DNA of 64,000 bases from Pseudomonadota bacterium (lineage in GTDB: Bacteria; Pseudomonadota; Gammaproteobacteria; Burkholderiales; Burkholderiaceae_C): the NCBI GenBank assembly GCA_020161145.1, contig JAIUPQ010000001.1:496001-560000 (forward strand), in the 5' to 3' direction. Position numbers and translations under genes: made by a program. This document shows positions 1 through 10,387 of the stretch, in pieces; position 1 is the first letter of the stretch, and each line of letters opens with the position of its first letter. The notes below the pieces were generated by a model. The model was not told the DNA's origin, did no database searches, and saw only the letters and a list, made by a program, of their open reading frames with translations.

Positions 1-1326
1 GCCTTCCTGCGCCCGCTGGCCGCGCTGCTGGCCGCCAGCACGTTGGCCGCCACGGCCTCAGCCGGCACCGTGACGGTGGTCACCTCGTTTCCCAAGGAGC
101 TGACCCAGGCCTATAAAACGGCGTTCGAGAAGGCCAACCCGACCATCAAGATCGAGGTGCTGAACAAGTCCACCGTGCAGAGCATCGCCTACATCCGCGA
201 ACTGCCGGCGGGCCAGCGGCCCGACGTGTTCTGGGCCTCGGCGCCCGATGCCTTCGAGGTCATGGCCGGGCTCAAGCTGTTCGACAACGTGGCGGCGCTG
301 GCCAACAAGGCCGCACCGGCCAAGGTGGGCAGCTACCCCATCAACCACCCCGATGGCCTCTACCTGGGCCAGGCGCTGGCCGGCTACGGGTTGATGTGGA
401 ACACCCGCTACATGGCCGCCCACAAGCTGCCGCTGCCCAAGACCTGGGCCGACCTGGCGCGGGCCCCGTACTACGGCCACGTGGCCATGAGTGCGCCCTC
501 GCGCTCGGGCACCACCCACCTGACCGTGGAGACCATTTTGCAAGGCGAGGGCTGGATCAAGGGCTGGAGCCAGTTGCTGCAGATTGCCGGCAACAGCGCC
601 GCCATCACCGAGCGCAGCTTCGGCGTGCCCGACGGCGTCAACAACGGCCAGTTCGGCGTCGGGCTGGTGATCGACTTCTTCGGTCTGGCGGGCCGCTACA
701 GCGGCTTCCCGGTGGACTTCGTCTACCCCGACCTCACCGCCATCGTCCCGGCCAACATTGCCCAGGTCAGTGGCGGCAAAAACCCTGAGGAGGCGCGGCG
801 CTTCATCGCCTACACCGTCTCCACCCAGGGCCAGCAGCTGCTGTACGACCCCAAGGTGTCGCGCCTGCCCATCCTGCCGCCGTCGGCCATGGGCGGCAAG
901 ACGCCGGCCGGTTATCCCGACCCGTTTGCCATTGCCGCGCGCGCCAAGGTGCGCTTCGACTCCGACCTCTCGGAGAGCCGCTACAACCTGGTCTCGGCGC
1001 TGTTCGACCAGACCATCACCTTCCGGCTCAAGGAGTTGCAGGCAGCCTCCAAGGCCATCCACGCGGCCGAGGCGGCGCTGGTGCGCAAGCCCGTGCCGCA
1101 GGCCGCTGCGCTGCTCAAGCAGGCGCGCGAGGCGGCCTTCACGCCGGTGGTGGAAGAAGGGCGAGCCGCCGACAAGGGGTTCCTGGCCGTGTTCTCGGCC
1201 GACAAGAAGGCGGCCGAAACCAGCAAGCAGATCACCACGCTGGAGAACCGCTGGAACAGCGCCGCGCGCGTCAACTACGACCGCGCTCGCTCCCTGGCCG
1301 AGCAGGCCCTGGCGCTGACCAAGTAA
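1..1326 (+). CDS. ABC transporter extracellular solute-binding protein (5' partial)
   Basis: Periplasmic binding protein of an ABC importer; its start lies before the window. The reading frame is open from base 1 and begins inside a signal peptide (hydrophobic LAALLAAS, then an Ala-rich cleavage region and TVTVVTSFPKEL). The first mature strand and the WASAPDAFEVM and YPINHPDG segments fit the iron/phosphoglycerate/2-aminoethylphosphonate-type binding proteins. It has a long helical C-terminal extension (about the last 120 residues) beyond the usual fold, as in PgtC-like proteins. The permease starts 18 bp downstream and the ATPase overlaps that, so the three form one operon. The substrate cannot be told from sequence; an iron-type name would be a guess. 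Confidence 0.85.
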   Translation, partial: AFLRPLAALLAASTLAATASAGTVTVVTSFPKELTQAYKTAFEKANPTIKIEVLNKSTVQSIAYIRELPAGQRPDVFWASAPDAFEVMAGLKLFDNVAALANKAAPAKVGSYPINHPDGLYLGQALAGYGLMWNTRYMAAHKLPLPKTWADLARAPYYGHVAMSAPSRSGTTHLTVETILQGEGWIKGWSQLLQIAGNSAAITERSFGVPDGVNNGQFGVGLVIDFFGLAGRYSGFPVDFVYPDLTAIVPANIAQVSGGKNPEEARRFIAYTVSTQGQQLLYDPKVSRLPILPPSAMGGKTPAGYPDPFAIAARAKVRFDSDLSESRYNLVSALFDQTITFRLKELQAASKAIHAAEAALVRKPVPQAAALLKQAREAAFTPVVEEGRAADKGFLAVFSADKKAAETSKQITTLENRWNSAARVNYDRARSLAEQALALTK

Positions 1327-1344
1327 CGACACCCGGCAGCCGTT

Positions 1345-3083
1345 ATGAACCTCTCCTCCGTTTCGCCGGGCTCGGCCTGGCGTGCCAGCGGCTTGGCCGA
1401 TCTGCGCCCCGGCGTCTGGCTGGCCGGCGCGCTGGTGCTGGCCTTTTTGCTGCTCTTTCTGGTGCTGCCGGTGGGGCGGGTGTTCTACACCGCCTTCGTC
1501 GATGCGGATGGGGGGCTGACGCTGGCCCATTTCGCCGGCTTCTTTGCCCAGGACTTGATGACCGAGTCGTTCGTCAACAGCCTGTACGTGGCGCTGGCCT
1601 CAACGGCGGCGGCGGCGCTGATTGCGGTGCCGCTGGCGTATCTCACGGTGCGCTTCGAGTTTCGCGGCGCGCTGCTGATCCAGACGCTGGGCGTGCTGCC
1701 GCTGATCATGCCGCCCTTCGTCGGCGCGGTGGCCATGCAGCTGATCTTCGGCCGCTCGGGCACCGTCAACCTGCTGCTGCAAGAGCACCTGGGCTTCACG
1801 CTGCCCATCATGGACGGCTTCAACGGCGTGGTCTTCGTCGAGGCCATCCACTACTTTCCGTTCATCCTGATGAACCTGACGGTGGCGCTGCGCAACATCG
1901 ACGGCGCCATGGAAGAGGCCGCGCTGAACCTGGGTTGCCGAGGCTGGCGGCTGTTCTGGCGCGTGATCTTTCCGCTGGCGCTGCCGGGTTTCGTGGCCGG
2001 TGCGTCGCTGGTGTTCGTCAAGGTCTTTGACGACCTGGGCACGCCGCTGGTGCTGGGGCAGACCAACATGCTGGCGCCGCAGGCCTATCTGCGCATCACG
2101 CAGGTGGGGCTGGAAGACCCGTCGGGCTATGTGATCAGCGTCATCATGATCGTCTTCTCCATTGCCGCCATGGCGCTGTCGGCCAGCGTGCTCAAGGGCA
2201 AGGACTACGCCACCACGCAAAAAGGCGGTGGCAGCATCCAGCGGCGCCAGCTGGGCACGCTGGAGCGCGTGCTGGCCTATGGCTGGATCGCCGTGGTGCT
2301 GCTGGTGGTGCTGTCGCCCCATCTGGGTGTGCTGCTGCTGAGCGTGGCCCAGGTCTGGAGCTTCTCGCCGCTGCCCGATGCCTACACCAGTGCGCACTAC
2401 GCGACGGTGTTTGCAGACGCCGGCGGCATGATCAGCAACACGCTGCTGTACTGCGGCCTGGCGGCCACGCTGGACGTGGTGCTGGGCGTGACCATCGCCT
2501 ACCTGATGCTGCGCACCCGGCTGCCCGCCCGCCAGTGGCTGGACTGGATGGCCACGGCGGCGCTGGCGGTGCCGGGCATCGTGCTGGCCATCGGTTACCT
2601 GCGGCTGTACAAAGGCGTGGTGCTGCCCGGCACCGACGTGCTGCTGACCAGCACCTGGGTGGTCATCATGCTGGCCTATGCGGTGCGCCGCCTGCCCTAT
2701 GCGCTGCGCAGCTGCGTGGCCGCGCTGCAGCAGGTGCACCAGTCGCTGGAGGAGGCCGCCGAGAGCCTGGGTGCGACCAAGCTGCGCACCATCCGCCGCG
2801 TGGTGGTGCCGCTGATGGCGGGCGGCATCCTGGCCGGCTTCGTCACCAGCTTCATCACCGCCGCCGTGGAGCTGTCGGCCACCATCTTGCTGACCTCGGC
2901 CGAAAGCCAGGCCCCCATGAGCTACGGCATCTATCTGTACATGCAAAGCGTGGCCGGGCGTGGGCCGGGCGCCGCGCTGGGCGTGCTGGCCATGGTGGTG
3001 GTGGCGCTGGGCACTTATGTGTCGCATCTGATTGTCGAAAAAACACAAAGCCGCTTTGCGCCGGCACGCCAGGAGTCCGAGGC

Positions 3084-3087
<4 letters not shown>
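1345..3087 (+). CDS. ABC transporter permease, two fused BPD_transp_1 domains
   Basis: Inner-membrane channel subunit of the importer encoded by this operon. The 580-residue protein has two copies of the binding-protein-dependent permease domain (roughly residues 70-290 and 355-570), as in FbpB/SfuB-type permeases, so one polypeptide makes the whole channel. Each half carries an EAA loop: EEAALNLGCRGWRLFWRV in the first and EEAAESLGATKLRTIRRV in the second, which contact the ATPase. About 12 hydrophobic segments are visible. ATG start, 18 bp after the binding-protein stop; its stop codon overlaps the ATPase start (ATGA). Confidence 0.9.
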
Positions 3088-4169
<1,082 letters not shown>

Positions 4170-4180
4170 CCTGACCCGGC

Positions 4181-5059
4181 ATGGAGTTGTACCAGGTGCG
4201 CGCCTTCGTCACCGTGGCCCGTCTGGGTCACGTGACCAAGGCTGCCGAGGCGCTGTGCGTGACCCAGCCCGCCGTCACCGCGCAGATCAAGGCGCTGGAA
4301 TCCAGCCTGGGGCTGGCGCTGTTCGAGCGTCTGGCGGGGCGTTTGACGTTGACGCGGGCCGGCGACCAGTTGCTGCCCCGCGCCGAGGCCTTGCTGGCCG
4401 CCGCCCGGGACCTGCAAGGCGCCGCGCGTCAGATGCAGGGCGAGCTGGGTGGCCACATTGAGCTGGGCCTGCCGGCCGAGGCCACCGAGTTCCTGCGGCT
4501 GGGCCCACTGGCCACCGGGGTGCAGCGCCAACTGCCGCTGGTGGGGCTGCACACCCACACCTCGGCCGTGGGCGGGCTGCTCGACCAGTTGCGGGCCGGC
4601 ACGCTGACGGCGGCCTTTGCCATCGGGGTCAACCCGCCGCGCGACCTGCAATGGCAGGCCTTGCGCTCGGTGTGCTACCGCATCGCCATCCCGCCGGCGC
4701 TGGCGGCGCCCATTCAGGGCGGCGGCTGGCGCGCCGTGGCCGCGCTGCCCTGGGTCAGCGGTACGGTGGCCTCACACATCCACCAGATGCTGCGCGGCCT
4801 GTTCGAGCAGCAGGGCCTGACCCCCAACGTGGTGCTGCGCAGCGAAGACACCAGCGCGCTGGAAGACTACGTGCGCGCCGGCAGCGGCTGCGCGCTGCTG
4901 CGTGAAGAGGTGGCGTTGCCTGGCGTCGAGCGGCGCGAATGGCTGGTGTGGGGCCACGCCCGCGTGGACGCCCAGCTGTACTTCTGCACCGCCAGCGAGC
5001 ACGCCAGCGACCCGCTGGTGGTGGCGCTGAATTCGGTGGTGGCCGCCGTCTGGGGCTGA
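4181..5059 (+). CDS. LysR-family transcriptional regulator
   Basis: DNA-binding regulator of 292 residues. The N-terminal winged helix is clear (LYQVRAFVTVARLGHVTKAAEALCVTQPAVTAQIKALE, residues 3-41 with the usual spacing), followed by an effector-binding domain of periplasmic-binding-protein fold. It starts 11 bp after the ATPase stop on the same strand, so it is probably co-transcribed with the importer, which is less common than the usual divergent layout of LysR genes. Its target may be this operon or another locus. Confidence 0.9.
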   Translation: MELYQVRAFVTVARLGHVTKAAEALCVTQPAVTAQIKALESSLGLALFERLAGRLTLTRAGDQLLPRAEALLAAARDLQGAARQMQGELGGHIELGLPAEATEFLRLGPLATGVQRQLPLVGLHTHTSAVGGLLDQLRAGTLTAAFAIGVNPPRDLQWQALRSVCYRIAIPPALAAPIQGGGWRAVAALPWVSGTVASHIHQMLRGLFEQQGLTPNVVLRSEDTSALEDYVRAGSGCALLREEVALPGVERREWLVWGHARVDAQLYFCTASEHASDPLVVALNSVVAAVWG

Positions 5060-5074
5060 GCGTGCCCCCAGGGC

Positions 5075-6550
5075 TCAGCCCACCGCCGCCATCACCTGCG
5101 CCACCGCCGCCGTGATGCGCTTGCCGTAGGCGATGTGCAGGAACTCGTTGGGGCCATGGGCGTTGCTCTTGGGGCCCAGCACGCCGCAGACCATCATCTG
5201 CGCCTGCGGAAAGCCCTGCTGCAGCATGTTCATCAGCGGAATGGTGCCGCCCTGGCCGATATAGCCCACGGGCTGGCCAAAGTGCGCCAGGCTGGCCTCG
5301 GCAAAGGCCTGCGACAGCCAGGGGGCCAGCTCGGGCGTGTTCCAGCCCGTGGCGCCATAGGCGCCGGCGCGGCCATCGGGCACGAAGCTGACGCGGGCGT
5401 TGTAGGGTGCGTTGTCTTCCAGCAGCGCCTTGAGCTGGAGCGCGGCGGCGTTGCCATCGATCAGCGGCGGCAGCCGCAGCGAGAGCTTGAACGCCGTATA
5501 GGGGCGCAGCACGTTGCCGGCGTTGGCCACGTCGGGCATGCCATCGACACCGGTGACGCTGAGCGTGGGGCGCCAGCTGCGGTTGAGCAGCACCTCCACC
5601 GGGTCCTGGGTGACCGGCAGCACCGGGCCACCGTCGGCGCCGCAGGCCCAGGGCAGGCGCTTGTAGACCTCGTCGCCCAGCACCGCCGCCGTGGCGCGCG
5701 CCTGGGCCAGCCGGTCGGCCGGAATCTCGCAGTGGAAGTCGGCCGGCAGCAGCCGGCCCGTGCGCGCGTCTTCCAGCCGGTCCAGCACCATGCGCATGAC
5801 GCGGAACGACGACGGCGCCACGCCCGAGTTGTCGCCCGAATGCACGCCCTCGGTCAGCACCTCCACCTTCAGCGTGCCGGTGACGTTGCCGCGCAGCGAG
5901 GTGGTCAGCCACAGCCGCTCGTAGTCGCCGGCACCCGAGTCCAGGCAGACCACCAGCGCCACCTCGCCCAGCCGTGGCTTGAGCAGATCCAGGTAGGCCG
6001 GCAGGTCGAACGAGCCGCTTTCCTCGCAGGTTTCAATCAAACCCACGCAGCGCGGCCGGCCTATGCCTTGCGCGTCCAGCGCCTCGATGGTGGTGATGGC
6101 GGCGTAGATGGCATAGCCGTCGTCGGCACCGCCGCGGCCGTAGAGCTTGCCGTCCTCGACCTTGGGCGTCCACGGCCCCAGGTCGGCGCGCCAGCCGTTG
6201 AACTCGGGCTGTTTGTCCAGGTGGCCGTAGAGCACCACCGTGCCCGTGCTGCCGGGTTTGGTGGCGGGCACCTCGAAGAAGATCACCGGCGTGCGGCCGG
6301 GCAGGCGGATGACCTCCAGCTTCAGCCCCGCCACGCGCCGCGCCTCGACCCAGGCGGCGGCGCGCTGCACCACGCGGTCGATGTGGCCGTTGGCCTCCCA
6401 GTTGGCATCGAACATGGGGCTCTTGGCCGGGATGGCGATGTAGTCGGTCAGCTCGGGCAGCAGGGCTTCGTCCCAGCGGCGGGCGCTGTAGGCCGCGAGT
6501 TGGGCGGCGGCGTCGGCAGGCAGGGGGGCGTGGGGGTCGCGGGCGTTCAT
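5075..6550 (-). CDS. M20-family metallopeptidase
   Basis: Zinc-dependent dipeptidase/carboxypeptidase-like hydrolase of the M20 clan. Visible metal-site motifs: LYGHLDKQP, GRGGADDGYA and ETCEESGS, plus the distal His in NAHGPNEFLHI. Around 491 residues, usual for the M20 branch that includes YgeY/CNDP-like dipeptidases. Two ATG codons are possible, at 6556 and 6550; a GAGGAG ribosome site touches the first but lies 6 bp before the second, so 6550 is chosen. Convergent with the LysR gene. Substrate unknown. Confidence 0.9.
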   Translation of the reverse strand: MNARDPHAPLPADAAAQLAAYSARRWDEALLPELTDYIAIPAKSPMFDANWEANGHIDRVVQRAAAWVEARRVAGLKLEVIRLPGRTPVIFFEVPATKPGSTGTVVLYGHLDKQPEFNGWRADLGPWTPKVEDGKLYGRGGADDGYAIYAAITTIEALDAQGIGRPRCVGLIETCEESGSFDLPAYLDLLKPRLGEVALVVCLDSGAGDYERLWLTTSLRGNVTGTLKVEVLTEGVHSGDNSGVAPSSFRVMRMVLDRLEDARTGRLLPADFHCEIPADRLAQARATAAVLGDEVYKRLPWACGADGGPVLPVTQDPVEVLLNRSWRPTLSVTGVDGMPDVANAGNVLRPYTAFKLSLRLPPLIDGNAAALQLKALLEDNAPYNARVSFVPDGRAGAYGATGWNTPELAPWLSQAFAEASLAHFGQPVGYIGQGGTIPLMNMLQQGFPQAQMMVCGVLGPKSNAHGPNEFLHIAYGKRITAAVAQVMAAVG

Positions 6551-6633
6551 GGCCATCTCCTCAGGGCAGAGTCAAAGAGTGTAGGACGGCGCATCCACAA
6601 TGTCTCGGTTCTCCTTCCTTCGGTTTTGCTCCC

Positions 6634-7260
6634 ATGTCCTCATCGCGCACCCCCTGGCTCCTCGCCGCCGCCGCCGTGACGGTGATGCTTCTCATCGCCT
6701 CTGGCTGGCAGCCCTATGACCGCGCCACCTGGCTGATGGAGGTGGTGCCGGTGCTCATTGCGCTGCCGCTGCTGTGGGCGACCTACGCGCGCTACCCGCT
6801 GACCTCGCTGCTCTACGCCTGCATCTTCATCCACGCGGCGGTGCTGATTCTGGGCGGTGCCTACACCTATGCGCGGGTGCCGCTGGGTTTTGAGATTCAG
6901 CAGGCGTTTGACCTCTCGCGCAACCCCTACGACAAGATCGGGCACTTCATGCAGGGCTTCGTGCCGGCGCTGGTGGCGCGCGAGATCCTCATCCGGGGCC
7001 AGCACGTGCAAGGGCGCCGCATGCTGGCCTTTGTGGTGGTCTGCGTGGCGCTGGCCATCAGCGCCAGCTACGAGCTCATCGAGTGGGCCGCTGCCCTGGC
7101 GCTGGGCCAGGGTGCCGATGCCTTCCTGGGCACCCAGGGCGACCCGTGGGACACGCAGTCGGACATGTTCATGGCGCTGATCGGGGCGACGACGGCGCTG
7201 CTTGGCCTGTCCAGGCTGCAGGATGGGCAGCTCAGGCGGATGGGGGAGGGTGTGCGCTGA
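6634..7260 (+). CDS. DUF2238 (YjdF-like) integral membrane protein
   Basis: Polytopic inner-membrane protein of 208 residues with about six hydrophobic segments. It carries the family-typical segments NPYDKIGHFMQGFVPALV and the acidic/aromatic SYELIEWAAA and DPWDTQSDMFMALIG. Function of the family is not established. Its last 29 bases overlap the tail of the convergent hydrolase gene. Confidence 0.85.
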   Translation: MSSSRTPWLLAAAAVTVMLLIASGWQPYDRATWLMEVVPVLIALPLLWATYARYPLTSLLYACIFIHAAVLILGGAYTYARVPLGFEIQQAFDLSRNPYDKIGHFMQGFVPALVAREILIRGQHVQGRRMLAFVVVCVALAISASYELIEWAAALALGQGADAFLGTQGDPWDTQSDMFMALIGATTALLGLSRLQDGQLRRMGEGVR

Positions 7261-8116
7261 GGGCCCGCGCCCCCAGCCACGCTACCCACTGCGCCACGAT
7301 GGCCGCGCCCTGGGCCTCGTTGAACAGCTCATGCCCCAGCCCGTGTTGCGGCTGGGCCGTGACCACGGCGGCCGGCGCGGCCTTCGCAAAGGCGGCGCTG
7401 CCGCGTGGGGCCACGCAGCGGTCGGCGTCGCTCCAGCTCACCAGGGTGGGCACACGCCAATGCGGCGCCTGCGCCAGCGTGGCGGGGCCGTCGAGGGCGA
7501 ACATTTGGGCCAGCGTGGGCGTGATGCGGTCGTGCACCAGCGGATCGGCCCGGTAGGCGGCCACGGCCTCGGGCACGCTGCACAAATCGTCGGGCGAGAG
7601 GCCATTGCCCACGGCCAGATGCGGCGTCAGCGCCAGCCCCAGCGCGATGCGCAGCCGCGACCAGGCCGAGAGGCCGGCGTCCAGTGCCGGGACGCTGAGG
7701 ATGAGGGCGTCCACGTCGCGCACCCAGGCAGGGCACGGCGTCTCCTGCAAGGCCGCGACGAAGCGCGCCGCCACCAGCCCGCCCATGCTGTGGCCCAGCA
7801 GCACCAGCGGGCGCGGCAGGCTGGCGGCCCGCAGGGCATCGATGACGGTGGCCAGGTCTTGTTGCAGCCACTGCGCGGCAGGCGGCGCGGCGGGCAGGTC
7901 GCCGCGCGGGCCGCCGGATCGACCATGGCCGCGCTGGTCGTAGCCCACCACCTGCCAGCCGGCGGCGGCGAACTGGGCCGCCACGTGCGGCGCATAGCGG
8001 CCGGCGTGCTCGCCCAGGCCATGGACGATGAGCAGCGTGCCACGCGGCTGGCCCTGGGCCGGCCAGTGGTGGGTGTGCAGGGCCAGGCCGTCGGCGGTGG
8101 TGATGGGGGGCAGCAT
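7232..8116 (-). CDS. alpha/beta hydrolase, monoacylglycerol-lipase-like
   Basis: Cytoplasmic serine hydrolase, 294 residues, lacking a signal peptide. The oxyanion strand LLIVHGLGEHAGRY, the nucleophile elbow GHSMGG, the acidic residue in SDADRCVAP and the final His in HGLGHELFNE give a complete catalytic triad of the lysophospholipase/monoacylglycerol lipase type (Hydrolase_4). The natural substrate is an inference. It is followed in the minus direction by the DUF2238 gene tail on the other strand. Confidence 0.88.
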   Translation of the reverse strand: MLPPITTADGLALHTHHWPAQGQPRGTLLIVHGLGEHAGRYAPHVAAQFAAAGWQVVGYDQRGHGRSGGPRGDLPAAPPAAQWLQQDLATVIDALRAASLPRPLVLLGHSMGGLVAARFVAALQETPCPAWVRDVDALILSVPALDAGLSAWSRLRIALGLALTPHLAVGNGLSPDDLCSVPEAVAAYRADPLVHDRITPTLAQMFALDGPATLAQAPHWRVPTLVSWSDADRCVAPRGSAAFAKAAPAAVVTAQPQHGLGHELFNEAQGAAIVAQWVAWLGARALSAHPPPSA

Positions 8117-8140
8117 GGGCGCAGTGTAGGCAGCACGCCT

Positions 8141-8653
8141 TCAGGGCCGGGGCGCGCCGCTCAAGCGGATGGTGCGCAGCACGGTCCAGGGCGCATCGCC
8201 CTGCTGCCGGATCAGGTGCAGCTGGTCCAGGTCGATGTCGAAGGTCTGGGGCAAGGCGGTGGTGGCGGCCCGGCGGTTGCCCGGCGCCAGGGGGTTGCGC
8301 GGATGGGCCAGGGTGAGGTGTGGCTGCTGTGCCCGCACGCCAGTCTCGGCCAGCGCCTGCCGGCGCAAGGCCGCAAAGGCCTCGCCCCCGCGTACGCAGG
8401 GCAGCAGCAGGCCATGGCCTTGAAACACCTGCGCCGGACCGAACCCCAGCCGCAGCGCTGCCGGCGGGTGGCGGCCCAGGCGCTCCGCCACGGCGTGCAG
8501 GTCAAGCCCGTCTTCATCCCGGCACAGCGTGACGTGGGCGGCGATGAGGTGGTGTTGCACCGGATCCACCACCCGGCGCACGGCTTCGATGCGCGGGGTC
8601 AGCGCGTGGGCCGCGGGCAAAAACAGACTGAGCTGGTGGCGCAGGCGGATCAT
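8141..8653 (-). CDS. 2'-5' RNA ligase / 2H phosphoesterase family protein
   Basis: Small protein (170 residues) with the two HxTx motifs that define the 2H phosphoesterase superfamily: HVTL in IAAHVTLCRDEDG and HLTL in QQPHLTLAHPRNP. Members cleave or ligate 2',5' or cyclic phosphodiesters. The ATG at 8653 is preferred; an in-frame GTG at 8674 would make it overlap the SoxYZ-like gene's stop. It lies directly downstream of the xoxF cluster and could be read through from it, but nothing links it to that pathway. Confidence 0.8.
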   Translation of the reverse strand: MIRLRHQLSLFLPAAHALTPRIEAVRRVVDPVQHHLIAAHVTLCRDEDGLDLHAVAERLGRHPPAALRLGFGPAQVFQGHGLLLPCVRGGEAFAALRRQALAETGVRAQQPHLTLAHPRNPLAPGNRRAATTALPQTFDIDLDQLHLIRQQGDAPWTVLRTIRLSGAPRP

Positions 8654-8666
8654 GGCGAGGCCGCCA

Positions 8667-9458
8667 TCAGTCACGCAGTTGCAACTCGCCCTGATAGCGA
8701 CCCTCTTTGCTGTCGCTGACTTCGGCGTGCAGCCGGCCGGTGGCGGGTGGCGTGTCGAAGGCGAAGCGCCAACTGGGGTTTTCGGCTATGGAGAAGTCCT
8801 GCTCGCTGGCAAAAACCAGCGCCTCGCCCAGCGTCACACGCACGCTGCGCACGAAATGCGGCGGGATGAACATGACGGTGACGTTGTTCAGTTCAAAGCC
8901 GGTGTCGTTGGGGTGGATGGTGCTGACCTCGGCCCAGCCGGGCTCGGGCAGGCGCAGCTGGGTCTTGCCCAGCAGTTCGGGGTGGTCGCGGTTGGGTGGG
9001 GCGCTGCAGCCGCCCGAGACCTTGACGTAGCGCGAGTCCATGTGCAGATCACCATTGGCGGCCTCGGCGATGGCGCGCACGTGGCTGTACTCGTCCACGC
9101 GCAGCCGGGTCTCGAACTCGGCCCTGGGCAGCGCCGGGCCCAGCGTGAGCACGGCGGCGATGGGCGAGGGGTTTTTGTCGATGACCAGCCACAGCTTGCG
9201 CCAGGCGGTGCCGCGCTGGCCGGCGATCTTGATGGGCACCGAGGCGCCGTAGGCGGCGCGCAGCGGCACGTAGATCTGGATCTGGCTGGCGGCCTCGGTG
9301 GCGATGGGCCGCTTGCCGAACAGCTTGGGGCGCAGCGTGTCCCAATGGGGCGAGGGGTCGTGGTGGCCGGTGTTGGTGGGCAGGCCTTGCGGTGCGGCGC
9401 GGGCCAGCAGGGGCAGGGCGGCCGAGGCGGCCAGCAGGCGGCGGCGGTGCAGGGTCAT
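8667..9458 (-). CDS. SoxYZ-like carrier protein, copy 1 (quinoprotein-associated)
   Basis: Periplasmic protein of 263 residues that fuses a SoxY-like and a SoxZ-like domain; the family is known for occurring beside PQQ dehydrogenases. A signal peptide (RRRLLAASAALPLLARAAP) is followed by the SoxY-like half with VSGGCSAPP, in which the Cys after two glycines resembles the sulfur-carrying GGC arm of SoxY but is internal. The SoxZ-like half follows (NDTGFELNNVTVMF ... ADQ-type beta strands, ENPSWRFAF). ATG at 9458 with AGGAGG 6 bp upstream; it overlaps the preceding metallohydrolase stop by 4 bp. Last gene of the cluster. Copy 2 is at 12082. Confidence 0.88.
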   Translation of the reverse strand: MTLHRRRLLAASAALPLLARAAPQGLPTNTGHHDPSPHWDTLRPKLFGKRPIATEAASQIQIYVPLRAAYGASVPIKIAGQRGTAWRKLWLVIDKNPSPIAAVLTLGPALPRAEFETRLRVDEYSHVRAIAEAANGDLHMDSRYVKVSGGCSAPPNRDHPELLGKTQLRLPEPGWAEVSTIHPNDTGFELNNVTVMFIPPHFVRSVRVTLGEALVFASEQDFSIAENPSWRFAFDTPPATGRLHAEVSDSKEGRYQGELQLRD

Positions 9459-10387
9459 GGGGAGCCTCCTTGCAGCAGTGCGCGCTCGTGTTTGAGGAAC
9501 ACGATGGAGGCGTTGCGGCGGTGGATGGTGTCGTATTGATCCCAGCCAGCGAACTCGGGCAGGGCGGTGCGGTCGGCCACCTCGCTCAGCGGCGCGCCGG
9601 CTTGCAGCAGGGCGGCGGTGCGCGCCTCCAGTTGGGCCAGGTAGCGGGCGTTGGTGGCAATCAAGGCCTGGCAGGCGGCCTGGCCGTGGACGGCAGGTCC
9701 GTGGCCGGGAATGATGTGCTGCGGTGCCAGCTCGGCCATCGCACGCCAGGCGGTGCGCCAGCCGGCCAGGTCGGCGTCCTGCACGTCGGGAATGACCTGG
9801 TTGTCGAGCAGGGCGCCGGCAAACAGCGTGCGCGTCTGGCCGTCCCAGACCACGGCGGCGCCGGGGCTGGCGCTGTGGCCGAAGCTGAGCAGCGCGAGGC
9901 CGGGGCGGTCCACGGCGGGCACGTCGGCCGGGTCGGCAAACAGGTGTGCGGGCCGTGCGAGCACGCTGCCTTGCATTTCGGCCTCGCCCAGCACGGTGCG
10001 CAGGTTGGTCAGGCAGCGGTCGCAGCGCGCGGCCATCAGGCGCGCCGCGTGGGTGTGCATCCACACGGGCGCACCCAGGCTGCTGGTGCCGAAGACGAAC
10101 TCCTGCCGCGTGTGGGTGAGCACCAGGGCGGCCAGAGGCAATGGGGTGGTGCGGGTGATGGCGCCATGCAGTGCCGCACCATGGCGGGCCGAGACGCCGC
10201 TGTCCACCACCAGCACGCCCTGGCGGCCCGTCACCCAGCCCAGGTTGGCGGTGCGGCCCCGGTTGGCCGGGCCGGTTTCACCGCGGGCGCCGGGCAGCTG
10301 GCCGATACCGGCCGGCAGGCCCGCGCCCGTGGCGCAGCCGGCGGCGGTCAGCGCCAGCGTGGCCAGGCAGGCGCGGCGGGTGGCCAC
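9455..10387 (-). CDS. metallo-beta-lactamase-fold relay protein, copy 1 (non-canonical metal site)
   Basis: Secreted lipoprotein-type protein (TAAGCATG lipobox) of the SoxH-related 'quinoprotein relay system zinc metallohydrolase' group. The fold markers VLVVDSGV, FAGALLDNQ and IIPGHGPAVHG are present, but the first metal motif reads THTRQEF rather than HxHxDH, so two His and the Asp of the usual site are replaced. A CxxC pair (RCDRC) follows. The C-terminal half has the same FAGWDQYDTIHRRNAS pattern as copy 2. It starts directly against the mxaD-like stop and overlaps SoxYZ copy 1, suggesting the two proteins work as a pair. Confidence 0.82.
   Translation of the reverse strand: MATRRACLATLALTAAGCATGAGLPAGIGQLPGARGETGPANRGRTANLGWVTGRQGVLVVDSGVSARHGAALHGAITRTTPLPLAALVLTHTRQEFVFGTSSLGAPVWMHTHAARLMAARCDRCLTNLRTVLGEAEMQGSVLARPAHLFADPADVPAVDRPGLALLSFGHSASPGAAVVWDGQTRTLFAGALLDNQVIPDVQDADLAGWRTAWRAMAELAPQHIIPGHGPAVHGQAACQALIATNARYLAQLEARTAALLQAGAPLSEVADRTALPEFAGWDQYDTIHRRNASIVFLKHERALLQGGSP

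Noticed and set aside
8654..8674. Upstream GTG start for the 2H phosphoesterase gene
   Set aside because: It would overlap the SoxYZ-like stop without a ribosome site; the ATG at 8653 begins the conserved region.
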